This document shows positions 53,947 to 63,965 of a stretch of DNA of 64,000 bases, piece after piece. The DNA is taken from NCBI GenBank assembly GCA_964648795.1, contig CAZYMB010000002.1, forward strand, positions 138,038-202,037, read 5' to 3'. Within the stretch, counting starts at the first letter, position 1; each line of letters starts with the position of its first letter. A model generated the notes under the pieces. It was not told the origin of the DNA. It saw nothing but the letters and a program-made list of their open reading frames with translations, and searched no databases. The stretch comes from JAHDDW01 sp964648795. GTDB lineage: Bacteria > Actinomycetota > Acidimicrobiia > Acidimicrobiales > SZUA-35. The translations under genes and the position numbers were made by a program.

Positions 53947-55173
53947 GTGAGTAGAGTCTTGACTATCGGTTTTCATCAGACACTTTACTCAACCGCACCC
54001 GAGGTCGTAGTACGGTCTCCTGGCCGGGCCGAGATTATTGGCAATCACGTAGATTATTGCGGCGGCGTAGTGTTGGCAGGCGCAATAGCTCAAGCAACTA
54101 CAGTGTCGGTATCCCTAGCCGATGACTCATCGCAGATGCTCGTTTGGTCCGAAGGTTACGCGGAGGCTCCAGTACAGCTCGATGTTGCACAGTTACGCTC
54201 AGGCGAACGTTATCCGTTGCCTGAATCAGCAAGCTGGACTGATTATGTTGGCGCTGTCGTTTCTGAACTTATTAGAGCTGAGGTACAAGTTCCTGGGTTT
54301 GTCATGTCTGTAACGTCCAATGTTCCTTCTAGCGGCGGAGTCTCAAGCTCGGCCTCTTTAGAGCTGGGTGTAGCCAAGGCTTTATGCGAGCTCACTGGCC
54401 ATGACATGGCCTTAGAGGAACTGGCGGTTCTATGTCAGCGGGCCGAACACTCAGTCGGATCTAATTGCGGTCTGCTAGATCAGTACGCTGTGGCTTTGGG
54501 TGAGGCTGGTTCTTTGCTAAAGCTAGATTTCTCGGACGACTCTAGCGAAATTGTCAAAGGTGACCTTGGTGACAACTCATTTGTGGTGGTGTTTGATGCC
54601 AGACTTAAACGCACCTTGGGTGATACAGGCTATGCGGTGAGGCGCACCGCTACCGAAGACGGCCTGGCTGCAATCAACAAACTGGTCGATAGCAAGCATG
54701 AATCATTGAGATCTGTTGACCTTGATTGGCTTATCTACAATGAAGCCAAGGTGCAGGATGCAATCGAATCAACTATTGACCCTGCGACGGTGTTTGCTCG
54801 TCTGCGTCACGTTGTATCAGAGATGGCTCGAGTCGATCTAGCAATTGAGGCACTTCGAGCAAACAATCCAGTTTACTTCGGGGAACTACTCACACAGTCC
54901 GGACACAGTGCGCTCAAAGACTATGAGCTAGACGAAGGCACCCCTGAACTTACTGAAATCGTAGAATCAGGAGTGCTGCTGCCTGGCGTCTTGGGTATTC
55001 GAAACATGGGTGGCGGCTTCTCGTCTGTAAGCTTGGCTTTGGTAGAGAACTCGCAATTAGAGGACTTCAAGCGTTCTTTAAGCGTCAGCTATAGTCAAAA
55101 GTTTGGTAGTGAACTCACCTTTTTAGAGTTCGAGCCCAGCTCAGGCGTTGAGGTTACATCTAATAGCGGTTGA
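53947..55173 (+). CDS. Galactokinase-like GHMP kinase
   Basis: The 408-residue product belongs to the GHMP kinase superfamily. The galactokinase N-terminal signature RSPGRAEIIGNHVDYCGG is clear, the ATP motif is SSGGVSSSASLELG, and the C-terminal motif GIRNMGGGFSSVSLAL closes the fold. It would phosphorylate galactose or a related sugar. No galT or galE is adjacent, so other sugars are possible. It starts at GTG. Confidence 0.85.
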   Translation: MSRVLTIGFHQTLYSTAPEVVVRSPGRAEIIGNHVDYCGGVVLAGAIAQATTVSVSLADDSSQMLVWSEGYAEAPVQLDVAQLRSGERYPLPESASWTDYVGAVVSELIRAEVQVPGFVMSVTSNVPSSGGVSSSASLELGVAKALCELTGHDMALEELAVLCQRAEHSVGSNCGLLDQYAVALGEAGSLLKLDFSDDSSEIVKGDLGDNSFVVVFDARLKRTLGDTGYAVRRTATEDGLAAINKLVDSKHESLRSVDLDWLIYNEAKVQDAIESTIDPATVFARLRHVVSEMARVDLAIEALRANNPVYFGELLTQSGHSALKDYELDEGTPELTEIVESGVLLPGVLGIRNMGGGFSSVSLALVENSQLEDFKRSLSVSYSQKFGSELTFLEFEPSSGVEVTSNSG

Positions 55174-55193
55174 AGCTCTGCCGATAGGTATGA

Positions 55194-56084
55194 GTGTCCA
55201 ATACGCCTGTCGAAACCTCTAGAACTAACCGTTCAATCGTTGGCCTTGATGGCCCCCTTAAAGTACGTAAGCAAACCTTTGCATACCCAGATGACTTAGA
55301 GGTTTGTTGGAACCCACAACTTAAAGAGTTCGCGTGTGTAGCTAACTCCATTTCTCTATTGATGCCATACCTCGAGCCTTACGTTGTTAAGTCAGTAGCA
55401 CGAGCACACAAGCAAGCAAAAGCGCAGAACTTGCTGTCGGTAGAAGAAGACAAAGAGATCACCAATTACCTTGGTCAAGAAACACAGCACCACATTCAAC
55501 ACCGCAAGTTCAACGAACACCTAAGAGCCCGATACTCAAAGCTGTCAATTCTTGAAGGCTTGGCCGATCGCCTAGCGAAGCGACTGCTGCGTAGCGCAAG
55601 CATGGAGTACAACTTGAGCCAGTCTGCAGCATCAGAAGCATTTGCGTTCTCAGTCGCTCGTTGGACTGCACAATACCGAACTGAGATCTTCGCCGGTGCC
55701 GACCCACTTGTTGCCGATCTATTCAAGTGGCACATGGCAGAAGAAGTCGAGCACAAACATGTTGTGTTCAACTTATGGAGCGCTTTAGCTCCTAGTTTTT
55801 GGCGCTACCGAGTAGCAGCAGTGTTCTGCGTATTGGTAATGGCATTCTTTGTAATAACTGGTGCAACCATGATGATGGCCTACGAAAAACGCATCTTCAG
55901 CCCGCTGGCGTGGTTCCGCCTAATCAAGTGGGGCATTACCTTTGCGTTCGAGCTCTTGCCCAACCTGCTGGTGTCATCGTTAAAGGACTTCCACCCAGAT
56001 CAATTTGTAGACCCAGTCGAAGTCGAGAACTGGTTGATCGAATTCGATATTAGAGAATCCGAGCAGATAAATCTTAAGGCTTAG
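55194..56084 (+). CDS. PF10118-type metal-dependent hydrolase
   Basis: The 296-residue product has the PF10118 pattern. Conserved Glu/His residues lie in EDKEITNYLGQETQHHIQHR and DLFKWHMAEEVEHKHVVFNL, as in di-metal four-helix oxygenase-like folds. One membrane helix follows (about 205-230). The family is poorly characterised. It starts at GTG 20 bases after galK. Confidence 0.75.
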   Translation: MSNTPVETSRTNRSIVGLDGPLKVRKQTFAYPDDLEVCWNPQLKEFACVANSISLLMPYLEPYVVKSVARAHKQAKAQNLLSVEEDKEITNYLGQETQHHIQHRKFNEHLRARYSKLSILEGLADRLAKRLLRSASMEYNLSQSAASEAFAFSVARWTAQYRTEIFAGADPLVADLFKWHMAEEVEHKHVVFNLWSALAPSFWRYRVAAVFCVLVMAFFVITGATMMMAYEKRIFSPLAWFRLIKWGITFAFELLPNLLVSSLKDFHPDQFVDPVEVENWLIEFDIRESEQINLKA

Positions 56085-57159
56085 GCATCAATGGGTCGAT
56101 GTCGTCTGCCCAACGGTGGATACCGCCGATTAGGTTACGAACGTCGCTGAAACCATTGTTCATCAAGAACTCGGTTGCCTTTGCGCTTCGTCCACCTGAT
56201 CGACAGTGAACAATCGTTGTTTTAGATGGGTCAAGTTCAGAGAAACGCTCTTCGAGCTCCGGCAGAGGGATAAGTATTGATGAAGCTGCCTCAGATAGGT
56301 TGGCTTCATCCCATTCATCTTGGTTGCGAACATCGACTACAACGATGTCTTCGCCAGCGTCTAGTTTCGCTTTCAATTCGGTCGGTTCAATTTCTTTGAT
56401 TTCCATACGCTCAACTCTAGCCTGTCCGCTTCCGCAGATACTGCAATCGTCTCTACGTTCAACGCCAAATTTGTGACTCTCATGGTTGAGAGTGTTAATA
56501 ACTGTGAGGTTTGGTTCAGTAGCTGTGGATTGGATGATTGCTTTGACTGCTTCGGTAGCTTGCATTGCACCGAGAATAGAAGTGGTGGTTGAAAGAACGC
56601 CGAAGTCTTCGCACGCAGCTACAGCAGTCGGGTCAGCTTCGGGGAAAGCACAACCAAAGCAGGCTTCGTCAAAATTGGCGTATGTAAATAGTCGAGCTTC
56701 AAAGCGTTCGACCGAGCCGCTAACAAATACGATGCCTTGGTCTACACAAAACTCTTGCAGTAGGTAGGTGAGGGCTAAGTTGTCGGCACAATCGACGATT
56801 ACGTCGGCGTTGTTAAATAACCCAGACAGCGACTCGAGGGTACTGCCAGTTACATACTCGCTAACAGTTTCTATTTCGACATCTGGGTTTTGTTGATTAA
56901 CGCGGTGTGCAGCTGCTGAAGCTTTTGGGGAATCGATGTCTTGCGGCGTGTAAAGATACTGTCGTCCGAGGTTCGATTCGGCAACACTGTCACCGTCAGT
57001 TAAGATTAGGCGTCCTATACCAATGGCTCCAAGATTAAGAGCTGTCGGGCAACCAAGGCCACCGAGTCCAACGATGGCTACCGTTGCGGTACGTATCTTC
57101 TTCTGGCCAAGAGTGCCTAGCTCAGAGAGTTTCGCCTGCATTGAATACCGGGGTTCCAC
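56074..57159 (-). CDS. moeZ: MoeZ-like adenylyltransferase fused to rhodanese
   Basis: The 361-residue product joins an E1-like ThiF/MoeB domain (about 1-240) to a rhodanese domain (about 250-361). The former has the nucleotide motif IVGLGGLGCPTA, the zinc pairs CFGC and CSIC, and the AACEDFGVL segment. The latter has the persulfide loop HCRSGGRS. Such proteins activate sulfur-carrier proteins for molybdenum cofactor or cysteine and thiamine pathways. It is convergent with the PF10118 gene and overlaps it by 11 bases. The sulfur carrier is not in the window. Confidence 0.88.
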   Translation of the reverse strand: MEPRYSMQAKLSELGTLGQKKIRTATVAIVGLGGLGCPTALNLGAIGIGRLILTDGDSVAESNLGRQYLYTPQDIDSPKASAAAHRVNQQNPDVEIETVSEYVTGSTLESLSGLFNNADVIVDCADNLALTYLLQEFCVDQGIVFVSGSVERFEARLFTYANFDEACFGCAFPEADPTAVAACEDFGVLSTTTSILGAMQATEAVKAIIQSTATEPNLTVINTLNHESHKFGVERRDDCSICGSGQARVERMEIKEIEPTELKAKLDAGEDIVVVDVRNQDEWDEANLSEAASSILIPLPELEERFSELDPSKTTIVHCRSGGRSAKATEFLMNNGFSDVRNLIGGIHRWADDIDPLMPKP

Positions 57160-57250
57160 GTATCTAAGCCTAGCGCCATAGCTTGTTTACAATCCTCCTG
57201 GAGCCCGCTAAACAGAGCTTGTCACCTAGATCGGCTACTATTGTGTTTCT

Positions 57251-57814
57251 ATGACGGAGCAGGTTAAAGAACCATCAGGGCGGGCCATTACTAATGCCTC
57301 GAAGCTTGTGGCTAGCCCTTTGACTGCTCAGCGAGTGGCCGAAAAGCTTTCAGACGACGAATTATCTAATCTTGGAGCCGTTGTTAGCCAGGTTCAGTCC
57401 GAGCGTGCAATTGCCAGGGGAGACTTGGAAGAGATAATCGCTCAGGCTTTTGAAATTGGCTTTGGCCGAGACAACCTTGCTTTACTTCCGTGGATTCATG
57501 ACAACATAGTTGTTTGTCCTGGTGGGTTGGTTCGCAAATCCTCTGCATCACATGTGTGTAGATTTGTGAGCATTAATGACACCTGGGTGTGGGACAGCCA
57601 CGAACTAGTCCGTGAAGACAAGCGAAGTATCACTGGCACCAAGGATGGTTTCAGGGCAGTGGCACTTGTCCCTGCAACAGAGGGCCTACAAGTCGACTCC
57701 GTTTCAGGTAAGGCTAGACAGGGCCAGCACCAGATGACGAGAGCCGTGTCGTTTGAGATACGAGAAGGCAAGCTAGTTGAAGTAGCTCAGCGAAGTGTTC
57801 GTACTGATCACTAA
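57251..57814 (+). CDS. Conserved-looking hypothetical protein
   Basis: The 187-residue soluble product has a helical N-terminal half and a beta-rich C-terminal half (NDTWVWDSHELVREDKRSI, GFRAVALVPATEGLQVDS). No signal peptide, membrane helix or known motif is visible. It diverges from moeZ by 91 bases and converges with the YndJ-DUF1990 gene. Codon use is like its neighbours. Confidence 0.65.
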   Translation: MTEQVKEPSGRAITNASKLVASPLTAQRVAEKLSDDELSNLGAVVSQVQSERAIARGDLEEIIAQAFEIGFGRDNLALLPWIHDNIVVCPGGLVRKSSASHVCRFVSINDTWVWDSHELVREDKRSITGTKDGFRAVALVPATEGLQVDSVSGKARQGQHQMTRAVSFEIREGKLVEVAQRSVRTDH

Positions 57815-57829
57815 ACCGCTTAGTGACTC

Positions 57830-59296
57830 TTAGAGCGCCGGTTTGCCAGTAATGCCGTCCTGGTAAAGACCGATAGTTCTTCGCTGCAAATAAGTTGCTA
57901 TTGGGCCACCAAGTTTGGTAGCGACGATTGCCGGTCGTGCTTCCAGCGCAATATTAATTATGCAGTATTTGTCGTGTTGAACCGAACCAAAGTATTCGAC
58001 GCCCTTCATGGGATGATACTTCGTCGCAGCGTATGTGAATCCAAATTCACCCGTTGCGTCGACTGTTTTCATAACTTTGGAGACAGCTAGAACTGAAAGA
58101 GGGCCTGCGGGGATTGATAGTACAACATACTGGCCAGCCTGGATTGGAGCTTGTGGAGGCCAGAACGTTACGTTTGCTTGGGTGTGGCCGGCCCAGTTAC
58201 GTATCGCCTCAGAACATGCAGATAGGTCACGTACTGTTTTGCGGTCAGATCTAACTTCTGCATGTGTGTGCCAGTCATCGTCTATGTACTCTAGGGGAAC
58301 AGACGATTCCCAGGACTGCGACTTTGCTTTGTTGTAGAGATTCGCCAGCATAGTTTCTTTAGGTCGGCCGACCCTCACCATTCTTGGCTCTTCATTTCTT
58401 GTGGGCTCTAGTAGTAGGCCAATTAACGCTAGGAAAGAAAAGCCGAATGCATTAAGTGCACCGTGAGTAATAACCATGAAATCGAGCGATGGTGAACTTA
58501 AGCCGAACTGTCTAGTCCATGACCAAATGAGTGCCATTGTCATACCTCCGAAGAGAGCAATAGCTGAACCGATAAAAGGGATGCGGCCGCCAAGGCTGTC
58601 ATTGCGAGCTTGCCAAAGCTCATAGGCAGCAAATAGTCCAACGAACGCCATCAAAGTAGCGCCTAAGAATTCAACGATGCCAGTCACGGTGATTCCAATA
58701 GCGGTAGCCACGATGCCAGCGACAATCAGCCAAATCAGGCCGGCAGCCTTGGATCGTATTTCTAAAATTAGGCCGGCTACGACGGGAAGGCATAGCCCGG
58801 TGTAATGGAAGTGAACAGCCGTTAGCTCCACTATGGCGTCGCTGAATCCAAGTGGGTTGAGTCCGAGACGAGAGATAAACATCCAGATTCCGCCAACTAG
58901 AACTAGGACTAACCCTATATCAATACCGATTACAGGGTCTAACAAGGACCTTCTGCCAAGAAACCGTAGTGCTCCAAGTACAGCTGCTGCTGCTGTATAA
59001 AGCATCCAAGGCGTCGCTAATAGAGCGGCTTCCAGGCCAGGATCAAAGCTGAAAGATATTGCAGCAAGTAGAGCCAGTGGCAGTGTTAACCATTTAAGAG
59101 CCTCAATGTATCGATCCGTGATTGTCTGTCGTCGTTCGATCAGTTCCATAACAAGCGGCACACTGACAAATGGAGCGAACATGAGAATTAGTGGAGTTCG
59201 AGATGGGCTAGCAAGCAAGATCCAGAAAGCCCAAACAACCAAACCGACTATGGGAATTAGAAAGGCCTTGGCCTTAGAGTTCGACGCTCTGTCCAC
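57830..59296 (-). CDS. YndJ-like membrane protein fused to DUF1990
   Basis: The 488-residue product has eight to ten membrane helices (about 10-295) with HFHYTGLCLPVVAG, the YndJ-like signature, and a soluble C-terminal domain (about 320-488). The latter has FGFTYAATKYHPMKGVEYF and ARPAIVATKLGGPIATYLQR, which fit DUF1990. The fusion is recognisable but both halves are uncharacterised. Its start overlaps the reconstructed kup 3' end by 23 bases. Confidence 0.7.
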   Translation of the reverse strand: MDRASNSKAKAFLIPIVGLVVWAFWILLASPSRTPLILMFAPFVSVPLVMELIERRQTITDRYIEALKWLTLPLALLAAISFSFDPGLEAALLATPWMLYTAAAAVLGALRFLGRRSLLDPVIGIDIGLVLVLVGGIWMFISRLGLNPLGFSDAIVELTAVHFHYTGLCLPVVAGLILEIRSKAAGLIWLIVAGIVATAIGITVTGIVEFLGATLMAFVGLFAAYELWQARNDSLGGRIPFIGSAIALFGGMTMALIWSWTRQFGLSSPSLDFMVITHGALNAFGFSFLALIGLLLEPTRNEEPRMVRVGRPKETMLANLYNKAKSQSWESSVPLEYIDDDWHTHAEVRSDRKTVRDLSACSEAIRNWAGHTQANVTFWPPQAPIQAGQYVVLSIPAGPLSVLAVSKVMKTVDATGEFGFTYAATKYHPMKGVEYFGSVQHDKYCIINIALEARPAIVATKLGGPIATYLQRRTIGLYQDGITGKPAL

Positions 59297-61312
59297 TTTC
59301 AGTTGTCTTTTCTATAGGTAGACCAAAGTAACGACTAGCACTAGTCGTGTTTCTGTAGAGGGTTACATATAGCCGCTCACGCCATTTCGCCATNNNNNNN
59401 NNNNNNNNNNNNNNNNNNNNNNNNNNNNNNNNNNNNNNNNNNNNNNNNNNNNNNNNNNNNNNNNNNNNNNNNNNNNNNNNNNNNNNNNNNNNNCACTAGT
59501 CGTGTTTCTGTAGAGGGTTACATATAGCCGCTCACGCCATTTCGCCATTCCAGGTTTGTCTGTGACGACAATTGACTCTCTGCCTATTACGTAGTTCAGG
59601 AATTCTGCATCGAGCTTCGAGTGCTCTTCAAGTGCTTTGTGAACGTCAATTGGTTCCCGGAAACCGTAGCGCAACATAATTCTGTGGAAGCCATGTCCAA
59701 GATCTTCTTCTTTGACACGCTTAGCCTCTAGTACAGTTGGCGAAGGCTCAACGCTGATGTTAAGTAGATAGACGTCTTCAGGTAGAACTTTGTGATGACG
59801 CAGGTCAGAGATAAGAGCTGGCGGTACAAAGTCAGGTTGGCCGGCGAGAAACACACCTGCAGTCCCCTCGGTGCGTTGAATCTCTTTAGTATCGAGAGTC
59901 TCTAGGAACTTGTCCACTGGAACTGCATTTTGGTGGAGACGCTCTCTAATAATCTGGCGACCCTTCTTCCATGTTGTCATTACGATGACTAGCAGCACAC
60001 CGACAACTAGTGGGAACCAACCACCATCCGGAATCTTTAGAGTATTAGCGCTGAAGAATGCCAAGTCCACAATGAAGATAGGCACGAGTAGAGCAATAGC
60101 TTTGTTCTTGCTAAACCCAAGATGCTTTTGACAAACCACGAAGAACAAGGAAGTCGATACCACCATCGAGATGGCAACCGCAATACCATAGGCTGCAGCC
60201 AAGTTCGATGCGGAACGGAAACCGAGTACAAGTCCAACGCTTCCGACCATCAAAGCCCAGTTAACAGCTGGCACATAGATTTGGCCTTGTTCTTTGTCTG
60301 AGGTGTGAATGATTTTTAGCCGTGGCATTAGCTCCATACGTACTGCTTGGAGAGTTAGTGAGAAGGCGCCAGATATAAGCGCCTGAGATGCAATGATCGA
60401 AGCAAGCGTAGCCAGAATAACTAGTGGTAGACGAGCCCAATCTGGGGCGAGTAAGAAGAACGGGCTATTTTCTTCTAAGTTGAGATCTCGGTTGGCTAGG
60501 AGGAATGCGCCTTGGCCGAAGTAGTTGAGTAGAAGCCCTGGAAAGACGAATATAAACCAGCTCTGAGCGATTGGTTTACGGCCGAAGTGGCCGAGGTCTG
60601 CATATAGGGCTTCGCCACCGGTTACTACTAGGAAGATAGTTCCAAGTGCAATAAAGCTCGTAAGTTCGTTGGCGATGAAGAATTGGATTGCAAAGTGTGG
60701 GCTAACTGCTTTTAGTATTTCTGGTGATTTAACTAAATGAATTATTCCAAGTAGGCCGAGAGTCGTGAACCAGACAATCATGGTGGGACCAAAGATGCCA
60801 CCAATTTTGGCCGTGCCTTTTCTTTGGACGCTGAATAGTGCGATCAGGATTACAATCGTCAACGGAATAATATATGGGTCTACCGAACCTCTAAGTGCTG
60901 GTACTTCGTCCAAACCTTCGACTGCTGCAAGAACTGAAATGGCTGGGGTGATGACGCCGTCGCCGTAAAGAAGCGCTGTCCCAAAAGTACCGAGGCCAGC
61001 AAGAACCAAACCAACCTTGCCAAGTTTGCGTGGGTCACCAAGAAGTGCAAGTAGGGCAGGTTCGCCACCCTCACCTTGGTTATCTGCACGCATGATCAGC
61101 CATAGATACTTTAAGCAGATGACGATGATCAGCGACCACACAACAAGTGATAGCAAACCATAAACGTTTTGTTCGTTAATTTCTAGATGAGCGAACTCAA
61201 AGGTTTCTCTTAGAGCGTAGAGAGGACTTGTACCGATATCGCCAAAGACAACGCCAAGAGCCGTAATAGCGAGCGCTGCAGAACCTGATTTTTGAGCTGT
61301 ACTAGTAGACAT
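59274..61312 (-). CDS. kup: Potassium uptake protein Kup, interrupted by assembly gap
   Basis: The product is a KUP/HAK/KT family low-affinity K+ transporter: LGVVFGDIGTSPLYALRE, ADNQGEGGEPALLALL and GDGVITPAISVLAAVEGL are family hallmarks. Some 12 membrane helices and a cytosolic tail follow. A run of 100 N (59394-59493) lies near the 3' end. If the two identical 55-base flanks are collapsed to one, the frame continues ...LYRNTTSASRYFGLPIEK to a TAA at 59274. As given, the frame instead passes through N to a false stop at 59363. The 3' end is therefore reconstructed, not read directly. Confidence 0.85.
59339..59393. repeat. Left copy of 55-base duplication flanking the gap
   Basis: The 55 bases ending at 59393 are identical to 59494-59548. 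They begin CACTAGTCGTG and end TTTCGCCAT. Identical ends of this length next to a 100-N gap are the sign of contig ends sharing a k-mer. Confidence 0.95.
59394..59493. other. Assembly gap of 100 N
   Basis: One hundred consecutive N. This is the conventional placeholder length for a gap of unknown size. The flanking duplication means the true gap is likely zero, with overlap of 55 bases. Confidence 0.98.
59494..59548. repeat. Right copy of 55-base duplication flanking the gap
   Basis: Identical to 59339-59393. It continues into the kup coding sequence (TCCAGGTTTG), whereas the left copy continues upstream (GACTAG) into the real kup 3' end. Confidence 0.95.
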
Positions 61313-61406
61313 ATGTTTGCCAATCGGTAACGTTATACCAATCGGCGGTTATCTACAGAGTATTAGCAGGAGATTTAGCGTTTAATAGAGAAACTTTCGC
61401 CAGTCT

Positions 61407-61940
61407 CTAAAGGCCTCGTTTGCGGCCAGGAAGAGTACCGATAGTAGCCCTATTTAGGTCGATTCCTGCCTTTTGGAACTCTCCAGTAAAGTTGGATCTG
61501 CAAAGGTAGTCCTCAATTTGGACCAGTTCATCACCATCGATAATCCCATTTGTAGCGGCTACGCGTGTAGTAGCCAATAGATACACGATGTAGTCCTTCA
61601 GATCGTTGTCAATTGTGTGTGTCACTTTGGCTATGATGCGGCTGAAGCCTTCCATTGCGTATTCAAACTGTTCATCTATGATTTCCGTGTAGATTTCTTT
61701 CTGAAGTTCTGTCCAGGTTTCAGGTGGGAGAAAGTCTTCTCTCATTGGGATCTCTCTAGCGAGGGCCTTGTTATTTGAATTGGTTTCAGCGTTGCGTCGA
61801 GCCCGAGCGATCGGACCAGACTTGTCATAGATACCGACATCTGCGAGAGCTTCACACTGAGCTTTAGCAATGTTGCGCCGCGATAGGAGTTTTGCATCTC
61901 TAGCTGCGCTTAAAATATCCCTAAGGTCGTGTTCCGCCAT
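61407..61940 (-). CDS. Hypothetical helical protein, weakly TerB-like
   Basis: The 177-residue soluble product is mostly helical and charged. The segment YLLATTRVAATNGIIDGDEL followed by VQIEDYL faintly recalls TerB-like domains (A-x-DG-x-I-x-x-x-E), but this is not enough to assign it. It has no signal or membrane segment. It sits between kup and dcd, all leftward. Confidence 0.6.
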   Translation of the reverse strand: MAEHDLRDILSAARDAKLLSRRNIAKAQCEALADVGIYDKSGPIARARRNAETNSNNKALAREIPMREDFLPPETWTELQKEIYTEIIDEQFEYAMEGFSRIIAKVTHTIDNDLKDYIVYLLATTRVAATNGIIDGDELVQIEDYLCRSNFTGEFQKAGIDLNRATIGTLPGRKRGL

Positions 61941-61997
61941 GTATCCAGTTTACAAGAGATGTACAGCCAACTTTGGGCGCCCTAATAGGTTAAAAAC

Positions 61998-62558
61998 CTA
62001 GAAGTTTTCCCAGTATCTAGAGGGTCTTGGGCCTTCTTGGCCCTGATATTTAGAGCCCAGTAGTTCTGCCCCATATGGGTTTTCAGCTTCTGAAGTCATC
62101 TGCATAAAGCTGATTTGGCCGATGCGCATTCCTGGGTAGAGAGTAATAGGAAGAGACGCAACGTTTGAGAACTCTAGAGTTAGTTGACCGTCCCAGCCTG
62201 CGTCAACGAATCCTGCAGTTGAGTGAATAAGTAGCCCAAGTCGCCCGAGGCTAGATTTACCCTCAATACGTCCCACTAAATCTGGTGGAGTAGCTACACG
62301 CTCAAGGGTCGACCCGAGTACGAACTCGCCTGGGTGTAGCAAGAATGGGTCTGTCTCTGAAGCCTCGACCTGTGTAGTCAAGGCTTCTAGGTTTTGTTTC
62401 ACGTCTATGTGGCTCATGGTGTGGTTCTTGAACACAATAAAGCGGTGATCTAGATGCACATCTATCGACGAAGGTTGAACCGCCTTGGGTTCATAAGGGT
62501 CGATCCTAATACGACCAGCTTTGACTGCTTCTTTGATTGATTTGTCAGAAAGTATCAC
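61998..62558 (-). CDS. dcd: dCTP deaminase
   Basis: The 186-residue enzyme deaminates dCTP. It has the trimeric dUTPase-fold motifs: VQPSSIDVHLDHRFIVFKNH, GRIEGKSSLGRLGL, HSTAGFVDAGWDGQLTLEF with the catalytic glutamate, and KYQGQEGPRPSRYWENF at the end. Actinobacterial members are often bifunctional and form dUMP directly; which form this is cannot be told by eye. It supplies dTMP synthesis. Confidence 0.93.
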   Translation of the reverse strand: MILSDKSIKEAVKAGRIRIDPYEPKAVQPSSIDVHLDHRFIVFKNHTMSHIDVKQNLEALTTQVEASETDPFLLHPGEFVLGSTLERVATPPDLVGRIEGKSSLGRLGLLIHSTAGFVDAGWDGQLTLEFSNVASLPITLYPGMRIGQISFMQMTSEAENPYGAELLGSKYQGQEGPRPSRYWENF

Positions 62559-62691
62559 CCCCTAAATCTAGCCGAAGTTTGTGCACTTGAGCCAGGTGAA
62601 CTAGCTGATAGGTCTAAAGGCCATATTCTCTAAAGAATTCGCGACTCGACGTCGATTTCGGGGGAGTAGCAATGACTCGAAAGGTCTAAAA

Positions 62692-63054
62692 GTGTCTTCA
62701 TTTCAGGAAGTATTAGACCAAGTACTTAACCAAGCTCAGCAGAGTACAAAGGCGCAAAGCCCAGTGGGAACCCAGGTTGCTCCCACCTCTTCAGCTCGGA
62801 CCAATGAACTAGAGGATCAAGTTGCCCGTCTTTCACTAGGCGCCGAAGCTATGTGGCGCCTACTTAGCGAACACCTTGGATTCACCGACAAGCATCTAAT
62901 GGATGTTATTGATGCACTAGATACCTCCGATGGAACCAAAGACGGTCACTTCCGTCCTGCCCCGGTCAACTGCTCTTGTGGCGCTGCTGTAAATGCATCT
63001 GTAGAAAGCTGTCAGTTCTGTGGGGCAGAAGCCGAGCGTCGCAAAGTTTTCTAA
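62692..63054 (+). CDS. Small protein with C-terminal zinc ribbon
   Basis: The 120-residue product, starting at GTG, has a Gln/Ser/Thr-rich N-terminal part, a helix (about 40-80) and a C-terminal zinc-ribbon-like segment CSCGAAVNASVESCQFCGA (two CxC/CxxC pairs). No family recognised. It converges with the methyltransferase gene, overlapping it by 4 bases. Confidence 0.6.
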   Translation: MSSFQEVLDQVLNQAQQSTKAQSPVGTQVAPTSSARTNELEDQVARLSLGAEAMWRLLSEHLGFTDKHLMDVIDALDTSDGTKDGHFRPAPVNCSCGAAVNASVESCQFCGAEAERRKVF

Positions 63055-63965
63055 GACGCTTCGTCTAGATAAGAGCGTATTGCCCGAATGTGTTCGGGGT
63101 TAATACCGCAACAGCCACCAATTAAAGTCGCCCCAGAATTTATCCAGTCACCTACAAAGCCAAGGTAAGACTGTGGCGTTAGGTCAGCTCTTAATGGTGT
63201 ATTTCCTTCGGCATCTTCTTGATGGACATCGGTGAAAGCATTTGCGTACGCACCAACACGAACCTGAGTGCCATTTAACAGCGTGCAAGCTTTCTGTACT
63301 GCTCGAGTGACCGTTTCAGGTCGAGAGCAATTAAACAACAGAGCATCAACTTTTGAATTCACAGATCGGACAAGTTGCTCAATAGTCTCACCGGAACGCA
63401 GCACAGGTTCGGCTCTTGAGTCATCAAGGGTGAAGCTCGCCCACACAGGCGCTTCAAGAGATGAAGTCCGATACTTTCGAATGGCATCGTTACCCGCCTC
63501 GAATTCTGCGAGTGAACTGATTGTTTCGTGTAACCAGATATCAATATGTTCGTCCTGGGCTTCAACCAGAACTTTGTAGTATTCGCCGGCGAGATTCTCG
63601 TCGAATAGATCGGGGCGGTATGAGCCGAACAGCGGAGGAAGGCATCCGGTAACGCCAACTGGATGGTCCGCTGCATCAGCGGCAGCTCTGGCAATATGGG
63701 TAGCGAAGTGGGCGAGATCTGCGCCACGTTGCGCAAAGCGTTGTGATCCAAGTGTGTCGGGAACAACAGCGTACGCATTAGTGGTGATGACTTCTGCGCC
63801 AGCCGCAATAAAGTTTGCATGAGCCTCTGCAACAAACTCTGGGGCGTCCATTAATGCCAGAGCCGACCACTCTGGGTTGCGGAATGGTGCACCCATGCGC
63901 TGTAGTTCTTTACCCATGCCGCCATCAAGTAGCGTTACAGTTTTAGCTGGCAGCGAGTTTTCCAC
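63051..63965 (-). CDS. Homocysteine S-methyltransferase family protein
   Basis: The 304-residue product has the zinc site of the BHMT/MHT family: LLFNCSRPE and IGGCCGINPEHIRAI supply three cysteines. It starts with LLDGGMGKELQRMG, typical of the family. It transfers a methyl group from S-methylmethionine, betaine or a related donor to homocysteine. The donor cannot be told. It begins near the window end, where 35 bases remain with no clear feature. Confidence 0.88.
   Translation of the reverse strand: MENSLPAKTVTLLDGGMGKELQRMGAPFRNPEWSALALMDAPEFVAEAHANFIAAGAEVITTNAYAVVPDTLGSQRFAQRGADLAHFATHIARAAADAADHPVGVTGCLPPLFGSYRPDLFDENLAGEYYKVLVEAQDEHIDIWLHETISSLAEFEAGNDAIRKYRTSSLEAPVWASFTLDDSRAEPVLRSGETIEQLVRSVNSKVDALLFNCSRPETVTRAVQKACTLLNGTQVRVGAYANAFTDVHQEDAEGNTPLRADLTPQSYLGFVGDWINSGATLIGGCCGINPEHIRAIRSYLDEAS

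Noticed and set aside
59363..59393. kup C-terminus WRNGVSGYM read after the N run
   Set aside because: It is the second 55-base copy read in the wrong frame through the artificial gap.
62395..62410. Half parS-like TGTTTCACGT in dcd
   Set aside because: Second half does not match; about 11 of 16.
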